Part shown: piece by piece, positions 10,704 to 18,987 of the stretch
How the letters are laid out: each line of letters opens with the position of its first letter
Numbering within the stretch: position 1 is the first letter of the stretch
Source: Xanthomonas citri pv. mangiferaeindicae
GTDB taxonomy: Bacteria; Pseudomonadota; Gammaproteobacteria; Xanthomonadales; Xanthomonadaceae
DNA length: 64,000 bases
Reading direction: 5' to 3'
NCBI GenBank assembly: GCA_002240395.1
Contig: CP016836.1
Location: 1,488,001-1,552,000, forward strand
Notes under the pieces: model-generated
The model's input: only the letters and a program-made list of their open reading frames with translations
Told to the model about the DNA's origin: nothing
The model's database searches: none
Program-made: the position numbers and the translations under genes

Positions 10704-10780
10704 AACCGGGGTCAGAGTGGATTTCTTCGCGGATGTCCACTCTGCCCCTGGTTCTTCGAAAATCCACTCTGACCCCGGTT
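10704..10780. repeat. Dispersed GGGGTCAGAGTG inverted repeat between yidC and mnmE
   Basis: Two perfect 21-base arms (10704-10724 and 10760-10780) are arranged as an inverted repeat, each built around CCGGGGTCAGAGTGGATTT. A third, imperfect copy (TCCACTCTGCCCCTGGTT) lies between them around 10737-10754. The same core appears at 33526-33548 and, degraded, at 34985-35006. Motifs like this look like REP-type or transposon-derived palindromes, but no transposase is present in the window. The structure could fold in RNA between yidC and mnmE. Confidence 0.7.
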
Positions 10781-10794
10781 CTGAGGAGGCGTGG

Positions 10795-12123
10795 ATGCCG
10801 TCGACCGACACCATCGCTGCGATCGCCACTGCGCCCGGCGCTGGTGGCGTCGGCATCGTGCGGCTCTCGGGGCCGCGTGCGTCCGAGATCGCGCAGGCGC
10901 TGTGCGGCCGGATATTGCGGCCGCGCCACGCCCACCATGTGCGGTTCGAGAATGATGATGGCGAGACACTCGACGACGGCATCGCGATTGCGTTTGCCGG
11001 CCCGGCCAGCTACACCGGCGAAGACGTGGTCGAGCTGCAGGGCCATGGCAGTCCAGTCGTGCTGCAGCAGGTGCTGGCCCGGTGCCGCGCGCTCGGCGCG
11101 CGGCTCGCGCGGCCCGGTGAGTTCAGTGAACGCGCGTTCCTCAATGGCCGCCTCGACCTGACCCAGGCCGAAGCCGTTGCCGACCTGATCGCCGCCGGCG
11201 ACGTGCGCGCCGCACGGGCCGCGCGCCGCACGCTCGACGGCGCGTTCTCGATCCGCTGCGACGCACTGGCCGCCGAGTTGCTGCACCTGCGCGTGCACGT
11301 CGAGGCGATGATCGATTTTTCCGACGAGCCGATCGATGCGCTCGGCGGCGATGTCGTGGCCGAGCGGCTCGATGCGCTGGCCGCCTCGCTGGCTGTGCTG
11401 CTTGCCGAAGCCGAGCAGGGACGCCGGCTGCGCGACGGCCTGCATGCGGTGATCGTCGGTCCGCCCAACGCGGGCAAGAGTTCGCTGCTCAATGCGCTGG
11501 CCGGCAGCGAGCGCGCGATCGTCACCGAGATCGCCGGCACCACGCGCGACCTGCTGCACGAAACCGTGCGCATCGCCGGCGCCGAATTGACCTTGGTCGA
11601 CACCGCTGGCTTGCGCGAGGCCGGAGACGCGATCGAGCGCGAGGGCATCCGCCGCGCCCGCGCCGAATTGCGTCGCGCGGACCTGGCAATCGTCGTGCTC
11701 GATGCGCGCGATCCGCAGGTGGGCCTGCGCGCCGTGGCCAGCGACATCCAAGATGTGCCAGCGCGATTGGTCGTGCACAACAAGGTCGACTTGCTCGAGG
11801 GCGCGGCCCCGGACGATGACGTGGTGCGTGTTTCGGCGCGCACAGGGGCGGGCCTGGACGCGCTGCGCGACGCACTGGCGACGCAGGTTGCCGGGCCCGC
11901 GACCGGCGAAGGCGCGTTCACTGCCCGGCAGCGCCACGTCGATGCCCTGCGCATTGCCGCCGATGCGGTGGACGAGGCGCGCGCGACGCTGCAGGCGCAG
12001 ACTCTGGAACTGACGGCCGAGGCCTTGCGCGTGGCCCACGACGCGGTCGGTGAGATCACCGGCCGTGTCCTGCCCGACGATCTGCTGGGGCATATCTTCT
12101 CGAGCTTCTGCATCGGCAAGTAG
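10795..12123 (+). CDS. mnmE: tRNA modification GTPase MnmE
   Basis: GTPase that with MnmG adds the 5-carboxymethylaminomethyl group to wobble uridine of certain tRNAs. The 442 residues begin with the tetrahydrofolate-binding domain (TIAAIATAPGAGGVGIVRLSG). The G domain follows, with G1 GPPNAGKSSLLN, DTAG in LVDTAGLREAGD, and NKVD. The chain ends with the invariant CIGK. ATG at 10795 has GGAGG eight bases upstream. A longer frame back to 10717 would translate the inverted repeat and is not the real start. Confidence 0.97.
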   Translation: MPSTDTIAAIATAPGAGGVGIVRLSGPRASEIAQALCGRILRPRHAHHVRFENDDGETLDDGIAIAFAGPASYTGEDVVELQGHGSPVVLQQVLARCRALGARLARPGEFSERAFLNGRLDLTQAEAVADLIAAGDVRAARAARRTLDGAFSIRCDALAAELLHLRVHVEAMIDFSDEPIDALGGDVVAERLDALAASLAVLLAEAEQGRRLRDGLHAVIVGPPNAGKSSLLNALAGSERAIVTEIAGTTRDLLHETVRIAGAELTLVDTAGLREAGDAIEREGIRRARAELRRADLAIVVLDARDPQVGLRAVASDIQDVPARLVVHNKVDLLEGAAPDDDVVRVSARTGAGLDALRDALATQVAGPATGEGAFTARQRHVDALRIAADAVDEARATLQAQTLELTAEALRVAHDAVGEITGRVLPDDLLGHIFSSFCIGK

Positions 12124-12283
12124 GCCGTTCCAGTACCGGGCACTCGCGCTGAAAACGCACATGTTCGGTGAACGCGCTGCCAACGCGCTTACAATCGGAG
12201 CCCGCACGCCGACCTGCGCGGTTGACAAATCGTCTGCGCTGCCGCGTGCTACGCACTTTGAAGAACAGGCACCCTGGGGAACG

Positions 12284-13348
12284 ATGATGGTCTCGAATCG
12301 ATCGACGCCCGCAGTGTCGTCGCGGACCGGGCTGGCCGCGGCGTTGTGCGTGGCGCTGGGACTGGCTGCCTGCGGGGGCCGGGACGAGGCACCCGAGCCC
12401 GACGCGGCACCGGCCGAGACCGCGGACGTGAGCCGCCAGGCGGCCGACCAGGCCGCGCGTCAGCAACGCGCCGCCGACGATGCGCTGGCCGCACTCTCGG
12501 CGGACGATCTGCGCAAGGCGGCCGGCCAGGCGTATCAGGACAGCCGGCTGTATTTTCCGCCCGGCGAGAATGCGATGGAGTACTACCTCGCGCTGCGCGA
12601 CAAGACGCGCGGTGACGCCGCGGCGACCAGCGCGCTGATCGACCTGCTGCCGCTCACCGTGATTGCCACCGAGCAGAACCGCGACCGCGGCGATTTCGCC
12701 GAGGCGCGCCGACTGCTGGGACTGATCGAACGTGCCGATGCCACCCACCCGGCGCTGGGCCGGTTGCGCACCAGCATCGCCACCGCCGAAGAAGCGGCCG
12801 TGCATCAGCAGCGTGGCGCCGCGCAGGAGGCCGAGCGCCAACAGCAGATCGCGCGCGAGCGCGCACAGCAGCAGCGCGAGCAGCAGGTCTCGGCGGCACA
12901 GCAGCTGCCGGGGCCGCCACCGGCCGATAGCACCGGCGCGCGCAGCGCACCGGCGTCTGCGCCGACGCCCGCGCCCGCACAGCAGGCCCCGCGTCCAGCG
13001 CAGGACACGCCGCGCCCCGCACCCGCACGCCCGGCGCCCACCCCGGCCACCGAAGCACCGCCGCCCGAAGTGGCGCCGGCTCCGGTCCCCGTCCAACTGC
13101 ACCCATTGAGCACACCGGCGCCGCGTTATCCCCCGGATGCGTTGCGGGCCGGCATCAGCGGTGAGGTGCAGGTCGAGTTCACCGTCGCGGTCGATGGCTC
13201 GGTGAGCAGCGCGCGCATCGTGCGCGCCGATCCGCCCCGCACCTTCGATCGCGAGGCGTTGTCCGCAGTGCGACGCTGGCGCTTCGAGCCGGTGCCGGCA
13301 CCGGTCACCACGCGCCGCACGATCGGCTTCTCACCGACCGCCAACTGA
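12284..13348 (+). CDS. TonB C-terminal domain lipoprotein
   Basis: A 354-residue protein with a lipoprotein signal (LCVALGLAACGG). It has a charged and helical middle (about 45-200, with a Gln/Glu/Arg-rich coiled-coil-like stretch) and a Pro/Ala-rich linker (about 205-275). The C-terminal TonB domain has PRYPPDALRAGISGEVQVEF, VDGSVSSARIV and the AVRRWRFEPV motif. Classical TonB is anchored by an uncleaved inner-membrane helix; here the anchor appears to be lipid. Its role could be energy transduction to a receptor or simply periplasm-spanning contact; I cannot decide. ATG at 12284 has GGGGAA just upstream; the next codon-plus-one ATG at 12287 is also possible. Confidence 0.85.
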   Translation: MMVSNRSTPAVSSRTGLAAALCVALGLAACGGRDEAPEPDAAPAETADVSRQAADQAARQQRAADDALAALSADDLRKAAGQAYQDSRLYFPPGENAMEYYLALRDKTRGDAAATSALIDLLPLTVIATEQNRDRGDFAEARRLLGLIERADATHPALGRLRTSIATAEEAAVHQQRGAAQEAERQQQIARERAQQQREQQVSAAQQLPGPPPADSTGARSAPASAPTPAPAQQAPRPAQDTPRPAPARPAPTPATEAPPPEVAPAPVPVQLHPLSTPAPRYPPDALRAGISGEVQVEFTVAVDGSVSSARIVRADPPRTFDREALSAVRRWRFEPVPAPVTTRRTIGFSPTAN

Positions 13349-13385
13349 CGCAAGCGCCCACCGGCGCGTGGCCGGCGGGCACGCG

Positions 13386-13410
13386 GGGGCGCGTGCAACG
13401 CACGCGCCCC
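13386..13410. terminator. Strong hairpin between convergent genes
   Basis: An 11-base perfect stem (GGGGCGCGTGC pairing with GCACGCGCCCC) closes a 3-base loop. It lies between the stops of the TonB-domain gene and the natB-like gene. There is no clear T run on either side, so it may act as a bidirectional transcript end or an RNA-stabilising hairpin. Confidence 0.5.
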
Positions 13411-13427
13411 ATGCCGTCTGCGCGATC

Positions 13428-14609
13428 TCAGCCCGAGATCGCGAGCCGCTCCTGACGGTAGCGCCACACCGCCAGGCCCCAGAACACCGCCACCAACGCG
13501 AGGCTGGCGAGCAGGTACACCGCCCAGACCTGCGGCGCGATCGGCTCGGCGCGGATGATCTTGAGCAGCAGCTGGTTCTGCGACAGGAACGGCACCGCGA
13601 ACTGCCACAACTCGGTCTTGATCGGATTGATGATCAGCACGAACGTGGGAACCATCGGCAGCAGCATCAGCCAGACGATGTGGCTCTGCGCTTCCTTCAT
13701 GCTCTTGGCCGCGGCTGCGAGGAACGTCAGCAGCGACGTGCCGATGAACAACATCGGCAGCAGCACCAGCAGCATCTTGCCGATCGCCGCCAGCCGGACG
13801 TCGAGCATGCGGGTCATGCCGGTGCCGATCTGGGCGCTGAGCTTGAATGCCAGCAATGTGAGCAGCAACGACAACAGGCCGATCACGCAGGCGGCGAGCA
13901 TCTTGCCGCTGACGATCGCACCGCGTGCAGCCGGCGTGGCCAGCAGCGGCTCGATCGACTGCCGCTCGCGTTCGCCGGCGGTCGCATCGATGATCAGGTA
14001 CGAGCCGCCGATGAAGCTCGACAGGATCAGCAGATACGGCAACAGCGCCGCGAGCAGCATGCCGCGCTTGGCCTCTTCGCTCGCCATGTCGCGCGTGCCC
14101 ACCGCGATCGGCTGCACCACCGATGGGTCGATACCGCGTGCGAGCAGACGCAACGCACCGACCTGCTGCCCATAGCTGGCGATCGCCGCGCGCACCCGCG
14201 TGGCCGGTGTCTGCGCGTTGCGCTGGGTGCTGTCGCTGATGACCTCGACCGTGGCCGGCCGCCCGGCCTGCCAGTCCTCGGCGAACGAAGCCGGGATCTC
14301 GATCGCGACGTCGACGTCCTGTCGGGCGATGGCCGCATCGAGGTCGTCAGGCGCATCGACCGCGACGATGCCCAGCGTCGCCAGGTGCGCGACCAGGTTC
14401 GGCGCATGCGCCGCGCCCAGCACCGGGACTTCGAGAACGCGGTCCTGTTCGGTCTTGGCACGCTTTTCCATCATCACGTTCATGCCGGTCATCAGCACCG
14501 GATACAGCAGCGGGCCGAGCAGCAGCGCCATGAACAGCGTGCGCCGGTCGCGCCCGATGTCGAGCAGCTCCTTGCGCATCACACACCACACCCATCGCAG
14601 TGCGCTCAT
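13428..14609 (-). CDS. ABC transporter permease, NatB-type (ABC-2 exporter)
   Basis: Membrane subunit of an ABC-2 exporter. The 393 residues have one N-terminal membrane segment (LFMALLLGPLLYPVLMTGM), a large extracytoplasmic domain (about 50-190), and five or so C-terminal membrane segments. The ERERQSIEPLLATP motif is typical of NatB/CcmB-like permeases. NatB proteins pump sodium in Bacillus, but the substrate here is unknown. ATG at 14609 overlaps the stop of the ATPase gene by four bases (ATGA), so the two are translationally coupled. Upstream residues in this frame belong to the ATPase gene read out of frame. Confidence 0.88.
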   Translation of the reverse strand: MSALRWVWCVMRKELLDIGRDRRTLFMALLLGPLLYPVLMTGMNVMMEKRAKTEQDRVLEVPVLGAAHAPNLVAHLATLGIVAVDAPDDLDAAIARQDVDVAIEIPASFAEDWQAGRPATVEVISDSTQRNAQTPATRVRAAIASYGQQVGALRLLARGIDPSVVQPIAVGTRDMASEEAKRGMLLAALLPYLLILSSFIGGSYLIIDATAGERERQSIEPLLATPAARGAIVSGKMLAACVIGLLSLLLTLLAFKLSAQIGTGMTRMLDVRLAAIGKMLLVLLPMLFIGTSLLTFLAAAAKSMKEAQSHIVWLMLLPMVPTFVLIINPIKTELWQFAVPFLSQNQLLLKIIRAEPIAPQVWAVYLLASLALVAVFWGLAVWRYRQERLAISG

Positions 14610-15352
14610 GCCAGCAGCCCCTCTTCCGAGCCGATCGCACGCACGAAGGCGTCCTCGAGGTTCTGCGTGCCGTAGCGCGCGCGCAGTTCGTCGGCGGTGC
14701 CGGCGGCCACTACGCGCCCCTTGGCGATGATGACGATGCGGTCGCACAGCGCGGCGACCTCTTGCATGATGTGGCTGGAGAAGATCACGCAGCGGCCCTC
14801 GTCGCGCAGCTTGAACAGGAATTCGCGCATCGCGCGGGTGGTCATCACATCCAGGCCATTGGTCGGCTCGTCGAGGATGACGTTGCGGGGGTCGTGCACC
14901 AAGGCGCGTGCGATCGCGGTCTTGGTGCGCTGGCCCTGGCTGAAGCCATCGGTCTGGCGGTCGAGGATCTCGCCCATGTCCAACTGGTCGCTCAGCGCCT
15001 GGGTGCGTGTGGCGATCTGGGCCTGGCTCATGCCGTGCAACTGGCCGAAGTAGTGGATGTTCTCGCGTGCGGTCAGCCGCTTGTAGACGCCGCGTGCGTC
15101 GGGCAGCACGCCCAGCACGCGACGCACGGCAGCCGGGTCGCGGCTCGCGTCGATGCCGTCCACCAGCACCTGGCCGCGGTCGGGCTTCATCAGCGTGTAG
15201 AGCATGCGCAGTGTCGTGGTCTTGCCGGCGCCGTTGGGACCGAGCAGGCCGGTGATGCGGCCGTCCTCGGCGACGAAGTCCACGCCGTCGACCGCCTGGA
15301 CCAGGCCGGCCTTGGTCTTGAACGCCTTGTGCAATTGCTGGGCGGTGATCAT
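14606..15352 (-). CDS. ABC transporter ATP-binding protein, NatA-type
   Basis: ATPase partner of the NatB-type permease. The 248 residues carry Walker A GPNGAGKTTT, a Q-loop region with the unusual LPDARGVYKRLTARE sequence, signature FSQGQRTK, Walker B VILDEPTNGLD, and the H-loop IFSSHIMQE. SQGQ in place of SGG is typical of the NatA/CcmA group. It ends in a four-base overlap with the permease start and begins 46 bases after the hydrolase gene. It is probably part of one operon with the upstream hydrolase, XRE regulator and membrane protein. Confidence 0.92.
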   Translation of the reverse strand: MITAQQLHKAFKTKAGLVQAVDGVDFVAEDGRITGLLGPNGAGKTTTLRMLYTLMKPDRGQVLVDGIDASRDPAAVRRVLGVLPDARGVYKRLTARENIHYFGQLHGMSQAQIATRTQALSDQLDMGEILDRQTDGFSQGQRTKTAIARALVHDPRNVILDEPTNGLDVMTTRAMREFLFKLRDEGRCVIFSSHIMQEVAALCDRIVIIAKGRVVAAGTADELRARYGTQNLEDAFVRAIGSEEGLLA

Positions 15353-15398
15353 CGATGAAGCTCCGAAAGGAAGAGGGGCATCGCGAAGCGCGGCACGA

Positions 15399-16925
15399 TC
15401 ATGGCGACCACCCGTTGAAGCTGGTGAACGGCGGCACCGGGCGCATCGCGTCCAAGCACTTGGCGTCGAGCGCCTTGGCATCGGTGGATTCGATGAACTG
15501 CGCGAGCAGCTTGGGCGCGCAGCCGAGCGCGAACGTGCCGTGCCCCTGGCCCTTGAACACCAGATGGCGTCCGTTCGGCAGGCCGGCGAGCACGCGCTCG
15601 GCGTAGGCAGGTGGCGTCACTGGATCGAGTTCGCCCGACATCAGCAGGGCCGGCACATCGGACTGCAGGGCCGCGGTGTGGTTGGCCGGCGGCGCGCCGA
15701 TCGGCCAGGTGCGGCACGCGCCGAAGAACATGCGCGCGACACCGGGGCCGAGGATCGTATCGGCGACGCGCCCGTCCTCGCGGTAACGGCCTGCGTCTTC
15801 GGCGCAGATCACCGACCACTGCATGCCGCGCGTCATCTGGCCGTCGACGTTGCTGTACATCAGTTGCGACAGCGACATCAGCGGGCCGTAGCGGCCCTGC
15901 GCCGCTTCGTCGAGAATCAACGGCAGCAGCGACGCGGTCTGTGGCGCATACGAGAACAGGAACGCGAGGCCGGTCACCGTGTCCGGCGTGACCACGCCGT
16001 CGCGCTGCGCGCCGGTGGTCGGGTCGCGATAGGTCACCGGTGCGGGCGTCGTGTGCAGCGTCGACAGCACGCCGCGCAGCTGGGCCTGCAGATCGGTGGG
16101 AAAGCGTGCGCGGCATCCGGCGTCCTGAGCGCATTGCTTGGATTGCAGCGCCAGCGCGTCCTCGAAGGTGTGCGCGAACTCGCCGCCGACGACCAGGTCG
16201 TTCGGGGCCACGCCGTCGAGCACGATGCTGCGTGTGTGCTGCGGATACGCCATCGCATACTGCTGAGCGACGCGGGTGCCGTAGGACCCACCGACCAGGT
16301 TGATCCGATCGGCACCGAGCGCGGCGCGCACGGTGTCGAGGTCGCGAATCGCATTGGCAGTGGTGTAGAAACGCGGATCGGCGCGACCATCGAGGCCGGC
16401 CAGGCATCGCCCGACATAGGCGTCGAGCGCGGCGTCGTCGGGCGCGGTCAGCGCGTCGAGCTCCAGCGCCTGGCCATCGGCATCGGTGCAGGTCAGCGGG
16501 TTCGAACCGCCGGTCCCGCGCTGGTCGACCAGCACGATGTCGCGCTGACGGCGCACTTCGCGCAGGCCGGCATTGATCTGCGCGGCGAGTTCGGTCGCGG
16601 CCTGGCCCGGGCCGCCAGCGAGGAAGAACACTGGATCGGCGGTGCCGCCGTCCTTCGCATCGGCCGGCAGCCAGGCGATGTTGAGCGCGATGCGCCGGGC
16701 GTCGGGCGCATCGGGATTCTCGGGCACCTCGTAGGTGGCGCATTGCGCCTCGACCCGGGTTGCCGCATTGCCCCCGTCCAGCGTGCAGGCGTGGAAGGGG
16801 ATCTGCCCGAACATTCGCTTCGGCCGGACGGCCTCGCCGTCTGCCGGTACCGGCGCGCCCCCGCTGCAGCCGGCAAGCGCGATGCCCGCGGCCAGCGTCA
16901 GCACGGAAAACCTCGATGTCCTCAT
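15399..16925 (-). CDS. Alpha/beta hydrolase, TAP-like proline aminopeptidase family (lipoprotein)
   Basis: A 508-residue secreted hydrolase of the tripeptidyl aminopeptidase (SlpD/TAP) type. It has a lipoprotein signal (LTLAAGIALAGCSGG), the oxyanion region FFLAGGPGQAA, DQRGTGGSNPL, the nucleophile elbow GGSYGT, and a TAP-like C-terminal domain. That domain carries the acid MSGELDPVTPP and the histidine KGQGHGTF. The likely activity is release of N-terminal residues from peptides, or hydrolysis of a related amide or ester. The ATG at 16925 overlaps the stop of the XRE regulator gene. In-frame residues further upstream come from other genes. Confidence 0.88.
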   Translation of the reverse strand: MRTSRFSVLTLAAGIALAGCSGGAPVPADGEAVRPKRMFGQIPFHACTLDGGNAATRVEAQCATYEVPENPDAPDARRIALNIAWLPADAKDGGTADPVFFLAGGPGQAATELAAQINAGLREVRRQRDIVLVDQRGTGGSNPLTCTDADGQALELDALTAPDDAALDAYVGRCLAGLDGRADPRFYTTANAIRDLDTVRAALGADRINLVGGSYGTRVAQQYAMAYPQHTRSIVLDGVAPNDLVVGGEFAHTFEDALALQSKQCAQDAGCRARFPTDLQAQLRGVLSTLHTTPAPVTYRDPTTGAQRDGVVTPDTVTGLAFLFSYAPQTASLLPLILDEAAQGRYGPLMSLSQLMYSNVDGQMTRGMQWSVICAEDAGRYREDGRVADTILGPGVARMFFGACRTWPIGAPPANHTAALQSDVPALLMSGELDPVTPPAYAERVLAGLPNGRHLVFKGQGHGTFALGCAPKLLAQFIESTDAKALDAKCLDAMRPVPPFTSFNGWSP

Positions 16926-17122
16926 GGAACGTCCTCGAACAGGAAAATGGATTCGATGGGCTCGGCGAACTCGCGTGCGATCCGGAACGCCAGCGGCAGG
17001 CTGGGGTCGTACTTTTCCGTCTCGATCGCGTTGATCGTCTGTCTCGACACTTCCAGACGTTCGCCCAGCTGTGCTTGTGACCAACCCCGTGCCTCGCGCA
17101 GCGCCCGCACCCGACTCTTCAT
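16922..17122 (-). CDS. Small XRE-family transcriptional regulator
   Basis: A 66-residue DNA-binding protein that is a single Cro/C1-type helix-turn-helix: MKSRVRALREARGWSQAQLG, then SRQTINAIETEKYDPSL. It belongs to the YozG-like group of short regulators often encoded next to small membrane proteins. It overlaps the following hydrolase gene at ATGA and starts nine bases after the membrane-protein gene. Its likely targets are the two dyads in front of the operon (17720-17737 and 17765-17782), which would give autoregulation; this is inferred from position. Confidence 0.88.
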   Translation of the reverse strand: MKSRVRALREARGWSQAQLGERLEVSRQTINAIETEKYDPSLPLAFRIAREFAEPIESIFLFEDVP

Positions 17123-17131
17123 GCCGACCCC

Positions 17132-17707
17132 TTACCGGTACCGCCGCGCGACGACCGATTTTGCGATGCCGTAGAGGCCGCACACCAGGGGGAACACCCA
17201 CAGCATCGCGGCGCTTGCCGGCACGTCGATGACCTCCGCCGCCTGCAGGAAGCCGCCGGTCATGTAGCCGAAGGACACCAGCGCGGTGGCGATGCAGATC
17301 GCTTCGAGCTCGATACGCTGCTGCAGCTCGTCCACGCCGCGGATGAAGCGCAGCATCGCGCGCATCAGCAGAGCGATCGGCGCGACCGGCAGCAGCGCGA
17401 TCAGCGCCCGCAGCGCCGGCGTCTCCACCGCGCGCAGCAACAGCAACGATGCGAACAGCAGCACCACATAGCTGACCATGCCGACCGTCATGTCGCGGAT
17501 GTAGCGGCGCCGCAGGGCGGGCGGCGCATCCATGCAGCCGGACGCACCGCCGCGCATCGCGACCGCGCCGATCACCACCGCCGACAGCAGGATCAGCGCC
17601 GGTGCCCAGGCGGGGACTGCGGGCAGCAACAGACGCAGCGCGATCGCAGCGGCCATCAACATCGCGGCGACGGCCAGCAGCGGCTGGGTGTGTAAGGAAC
17701 GGGTCAT
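17132..17707 (-). CDS. Membrane protein paired with XRE regulator
   Basis: A 191-residue integral membrane protein. I see two N-terminal membrane helices (LLAVAAMLMAAAIALRLLL and ALILLSAVVIGAVAM), then two more pairs around residues 80-125 and 145-180. It has a conserved-looking cytoplasmic stretch RRRYIRDMTVGM. No catalytic motif is visible and I do not know the family's function. It is the first gene of the five-gene operon that continues with the XRE regulator, a hydrolase and an ABC exporter. Close pairing of such a membrane protein with a short XRE protein is common in bacteria and suggests a functional link. ATG at 17707 directly precedes the first helix. Confidence 0.8.
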   Translation of the reverse strand: MTRSLHTQPLLAVAAMLMAAAIALRLLLPAVPAWAPALILLSAVVIGAVAMRGGASGCMDAPPALRRRYIRDMTVGMVSYVVLLFASLLLLRAVETPALRALIALLPVAPIALLMRAMLRFIRGVDELQQRIELEAICIATALVSFGYMTGGFLQAAEVIDVPASAAMLWVFPLVCGLYGIAKSVVARRYR

Positions 17708-17719
17708 GGCGGTCTGCGC

Positions 17720-17737
17720 TGTCAAGTGTGCTTGACA
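17720..17737. promoter_or_regulatory. Operator-like dyad 1
   Basis: TGTCAAGTGTGCTTGACA is a perfect 7-base inverted repeat with a TGTG spacer, 13 bases upstream of the membrane-protein start codon. The right arm also resembles a -35 hexamer. It is most likely a binding site for the XRE regulator encoded in the same operon. Confidence 0.6.
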
Positions 17738-17764
17738 CTCAGCATGCGGCTGCCCCAAGCGCGG

Positions 17765-17782
17765 TGTCAAGCGTGCTTTACA
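17765..17782. promoter_or_regulatory. Operator-like dyad 2
   Basis: TGTCAAGCGTGCTTTACA has the same layout as dyad 1 with one mismatch between the arms. It starts 45 bases from dyad 1, about four helical turns, so both would face the same side of the DNA. It overlaps the last codons of the upstream M50 gene. On the minus strand it supplies TTGACA as a possible -35 element. Confidence 0.55.
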
Positions 17783-18974
17783 AAGATGGCGCAAGCGATT
17801 GAGCGAGTGTCTCGAGCCGCTCGTCGAAGACCGTCCGGCTGGCCGCGTCCGGAATCCGGTCGGCCAGTGCGCGCGCCTGGGCCAGGTGCGTCGCCAGCGC
17901 GGTCGCATCGCCATCGAGCTGTGCGAGCTCGGCATCCAGCCACGCCCGGTAGGGCGAAAGATCCAGCAGCCCGCCTTCGCAGCGCGGACGCCAGGCCGCC
18001 AGCAAGGCCCGGTCGCCGACCAGCAACGCCGCATGGCTGGCCAGCGTGACGGCGATGGGGCCTTGCGACACCGTGGGCGCGGACGCGAACGCCACTGTCA
18101 ACGCGACGGCGTCGGGCCAGGCGGTCGCGGCATCGCGCCGGTCGATCGCGCGCGACAGGCGCAGCATCCGTCCGCTCAGCGCCAGACCGTCGCTGGCGAT
18201 CGAGGCCGGCAGTCCAGGGATGGACGCCTCGGGCCAGTCGCGCGGCCGCACGCCGGCCAGGCTCAACGCCATCAGCTGGTTGATCTGCAGGTGCAGCGCG
18301 GCGTCGGGTGTCCGGCGCAGCAGGTCCCACAGCCCCCGGCCATCCGATCGCCAGCCTGCGATGTGCATCGGCAGCAGGTTGCCCAGGCCCATCAGCGCGG
18401 CGGCGATCGCGCTGCCCAGACCGGCGGCCGCGAGCTGCACCGGCATGGGCAGCCACGTCGCACAGGCGAACAGCACCGCCGCGGTGACAAGATTGGCCAT
18501 CGGCCCGCCGAGCAGGAAGATGGCCTGGTCGAGGCGCGACAGCCCGCGCTCGCCGCTTGGCAGCAATGCCGCAAACCCGCCGATGCCGCGGATTCCGCCG
18601 CCCCGCCGCCAGTGCCAGCGCGCGTCGCGTCGCTCCAAGCGGAATGGTCCTACGCCGAACGCGATCGCGTGCATGCCGCGCGACAGACCGCCCACTGCGT
18701 GGCCGGCCTCGTGCAGCACGATGTGCGGCCACACCGACAGCACAACGCCGAGCAGCAACGCCGTCATCGACCCAGGCGGCAGGGCGTCCAGCAGCGGGAC
18801 GCCGATCATCGCCGCGCCCAGGCCGACCACGACACCGCCGACCATCCCGCCCAACGTCGGCAGCATGCGGCGCCAGCCGGGACGCTTGGGCGCCGGTGCA
18901 TCGGGCGGAGGCGGCATCAGCGCCGCGATGTCCGCCTCGGCTGGCGTCGACAATCGAGCGTCCGGTGCTGACAC
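17778..18974 (-). CDS. M50 family (site-2 protease-like) zinc metallopeptidase
   Basis: A 398-residue membrane protein with the zinc motif HEAGH at residues 88-92 in a membrane helix. A second M50 element, NLLPMHIAGWRSDGRGLWDLL, fits the NxxPxxxxDG region, though spacing and residues differ from classical S2P. Helices lie about 42-80, 150-170 and 175-200. The C-terminal half (about 215-398) is a soluble helical domain that looks TPR-like. The substrate is unknown. It starts 13 bases after the reductase gene, so the two are probably cotranscribed. It could act in intramembrane proteolysis or have a non-proteolytic membrane role. Confidence 0.8.
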   Translation of the reverse strand: MSAPDARLSTPAEADIAALMPPPPDAPAPKRPGWRRMLPTLGGMVGGVVVGLGAAMIGVPLLDALPPGSMTALLLGVVLSVWPHIVLHEAGHAVGGLSRGMHAIAFGVGPFRLERRDARWHWRRGGGIRGIGGFAALLPSGERGLSRLDQAIFLLGGPMANLVTAAVLFACATWLPMPVQLAAAGLGSAIAAALMGLGNLLPMHIAGWRSDGRGLWDLLRRTPDAALHLQINQLMALSLAGVRPRDWPEASIPGLPASIASDGLALSGRMLRLSRAIDRRDAATAWPDAVALTVAFASAPTVSQGPIAVTLASHAALLVGDRALLAAWRPRCEGGLLDLSPYRAWLDAELAQLDGDATALATHLAQARALADRIPDAASRTVFDERLETLAQSLAPSL

Positions 18975-18987
18975 GGCGGCCCCCGAC

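Noticed and set aside
10704..10780. Insertion-sequence ends
   Set aside because: The arms look like IS termini, but no transposase gene or target duplication is present between or near them.
8869..12228. 1119-codon minus-strand open frame antisense to yidC and mnmE
   Set aside because: It covers two certain genes on the other strand and has Arg/His/Gln-rich sequence typical of antisense frames.
16481..16520. tRNA-like GGTTCGAACC sequence
   Set aside because: It lies within the hydrolase coding frame and the flanks cannot fold into a cloverleaf.
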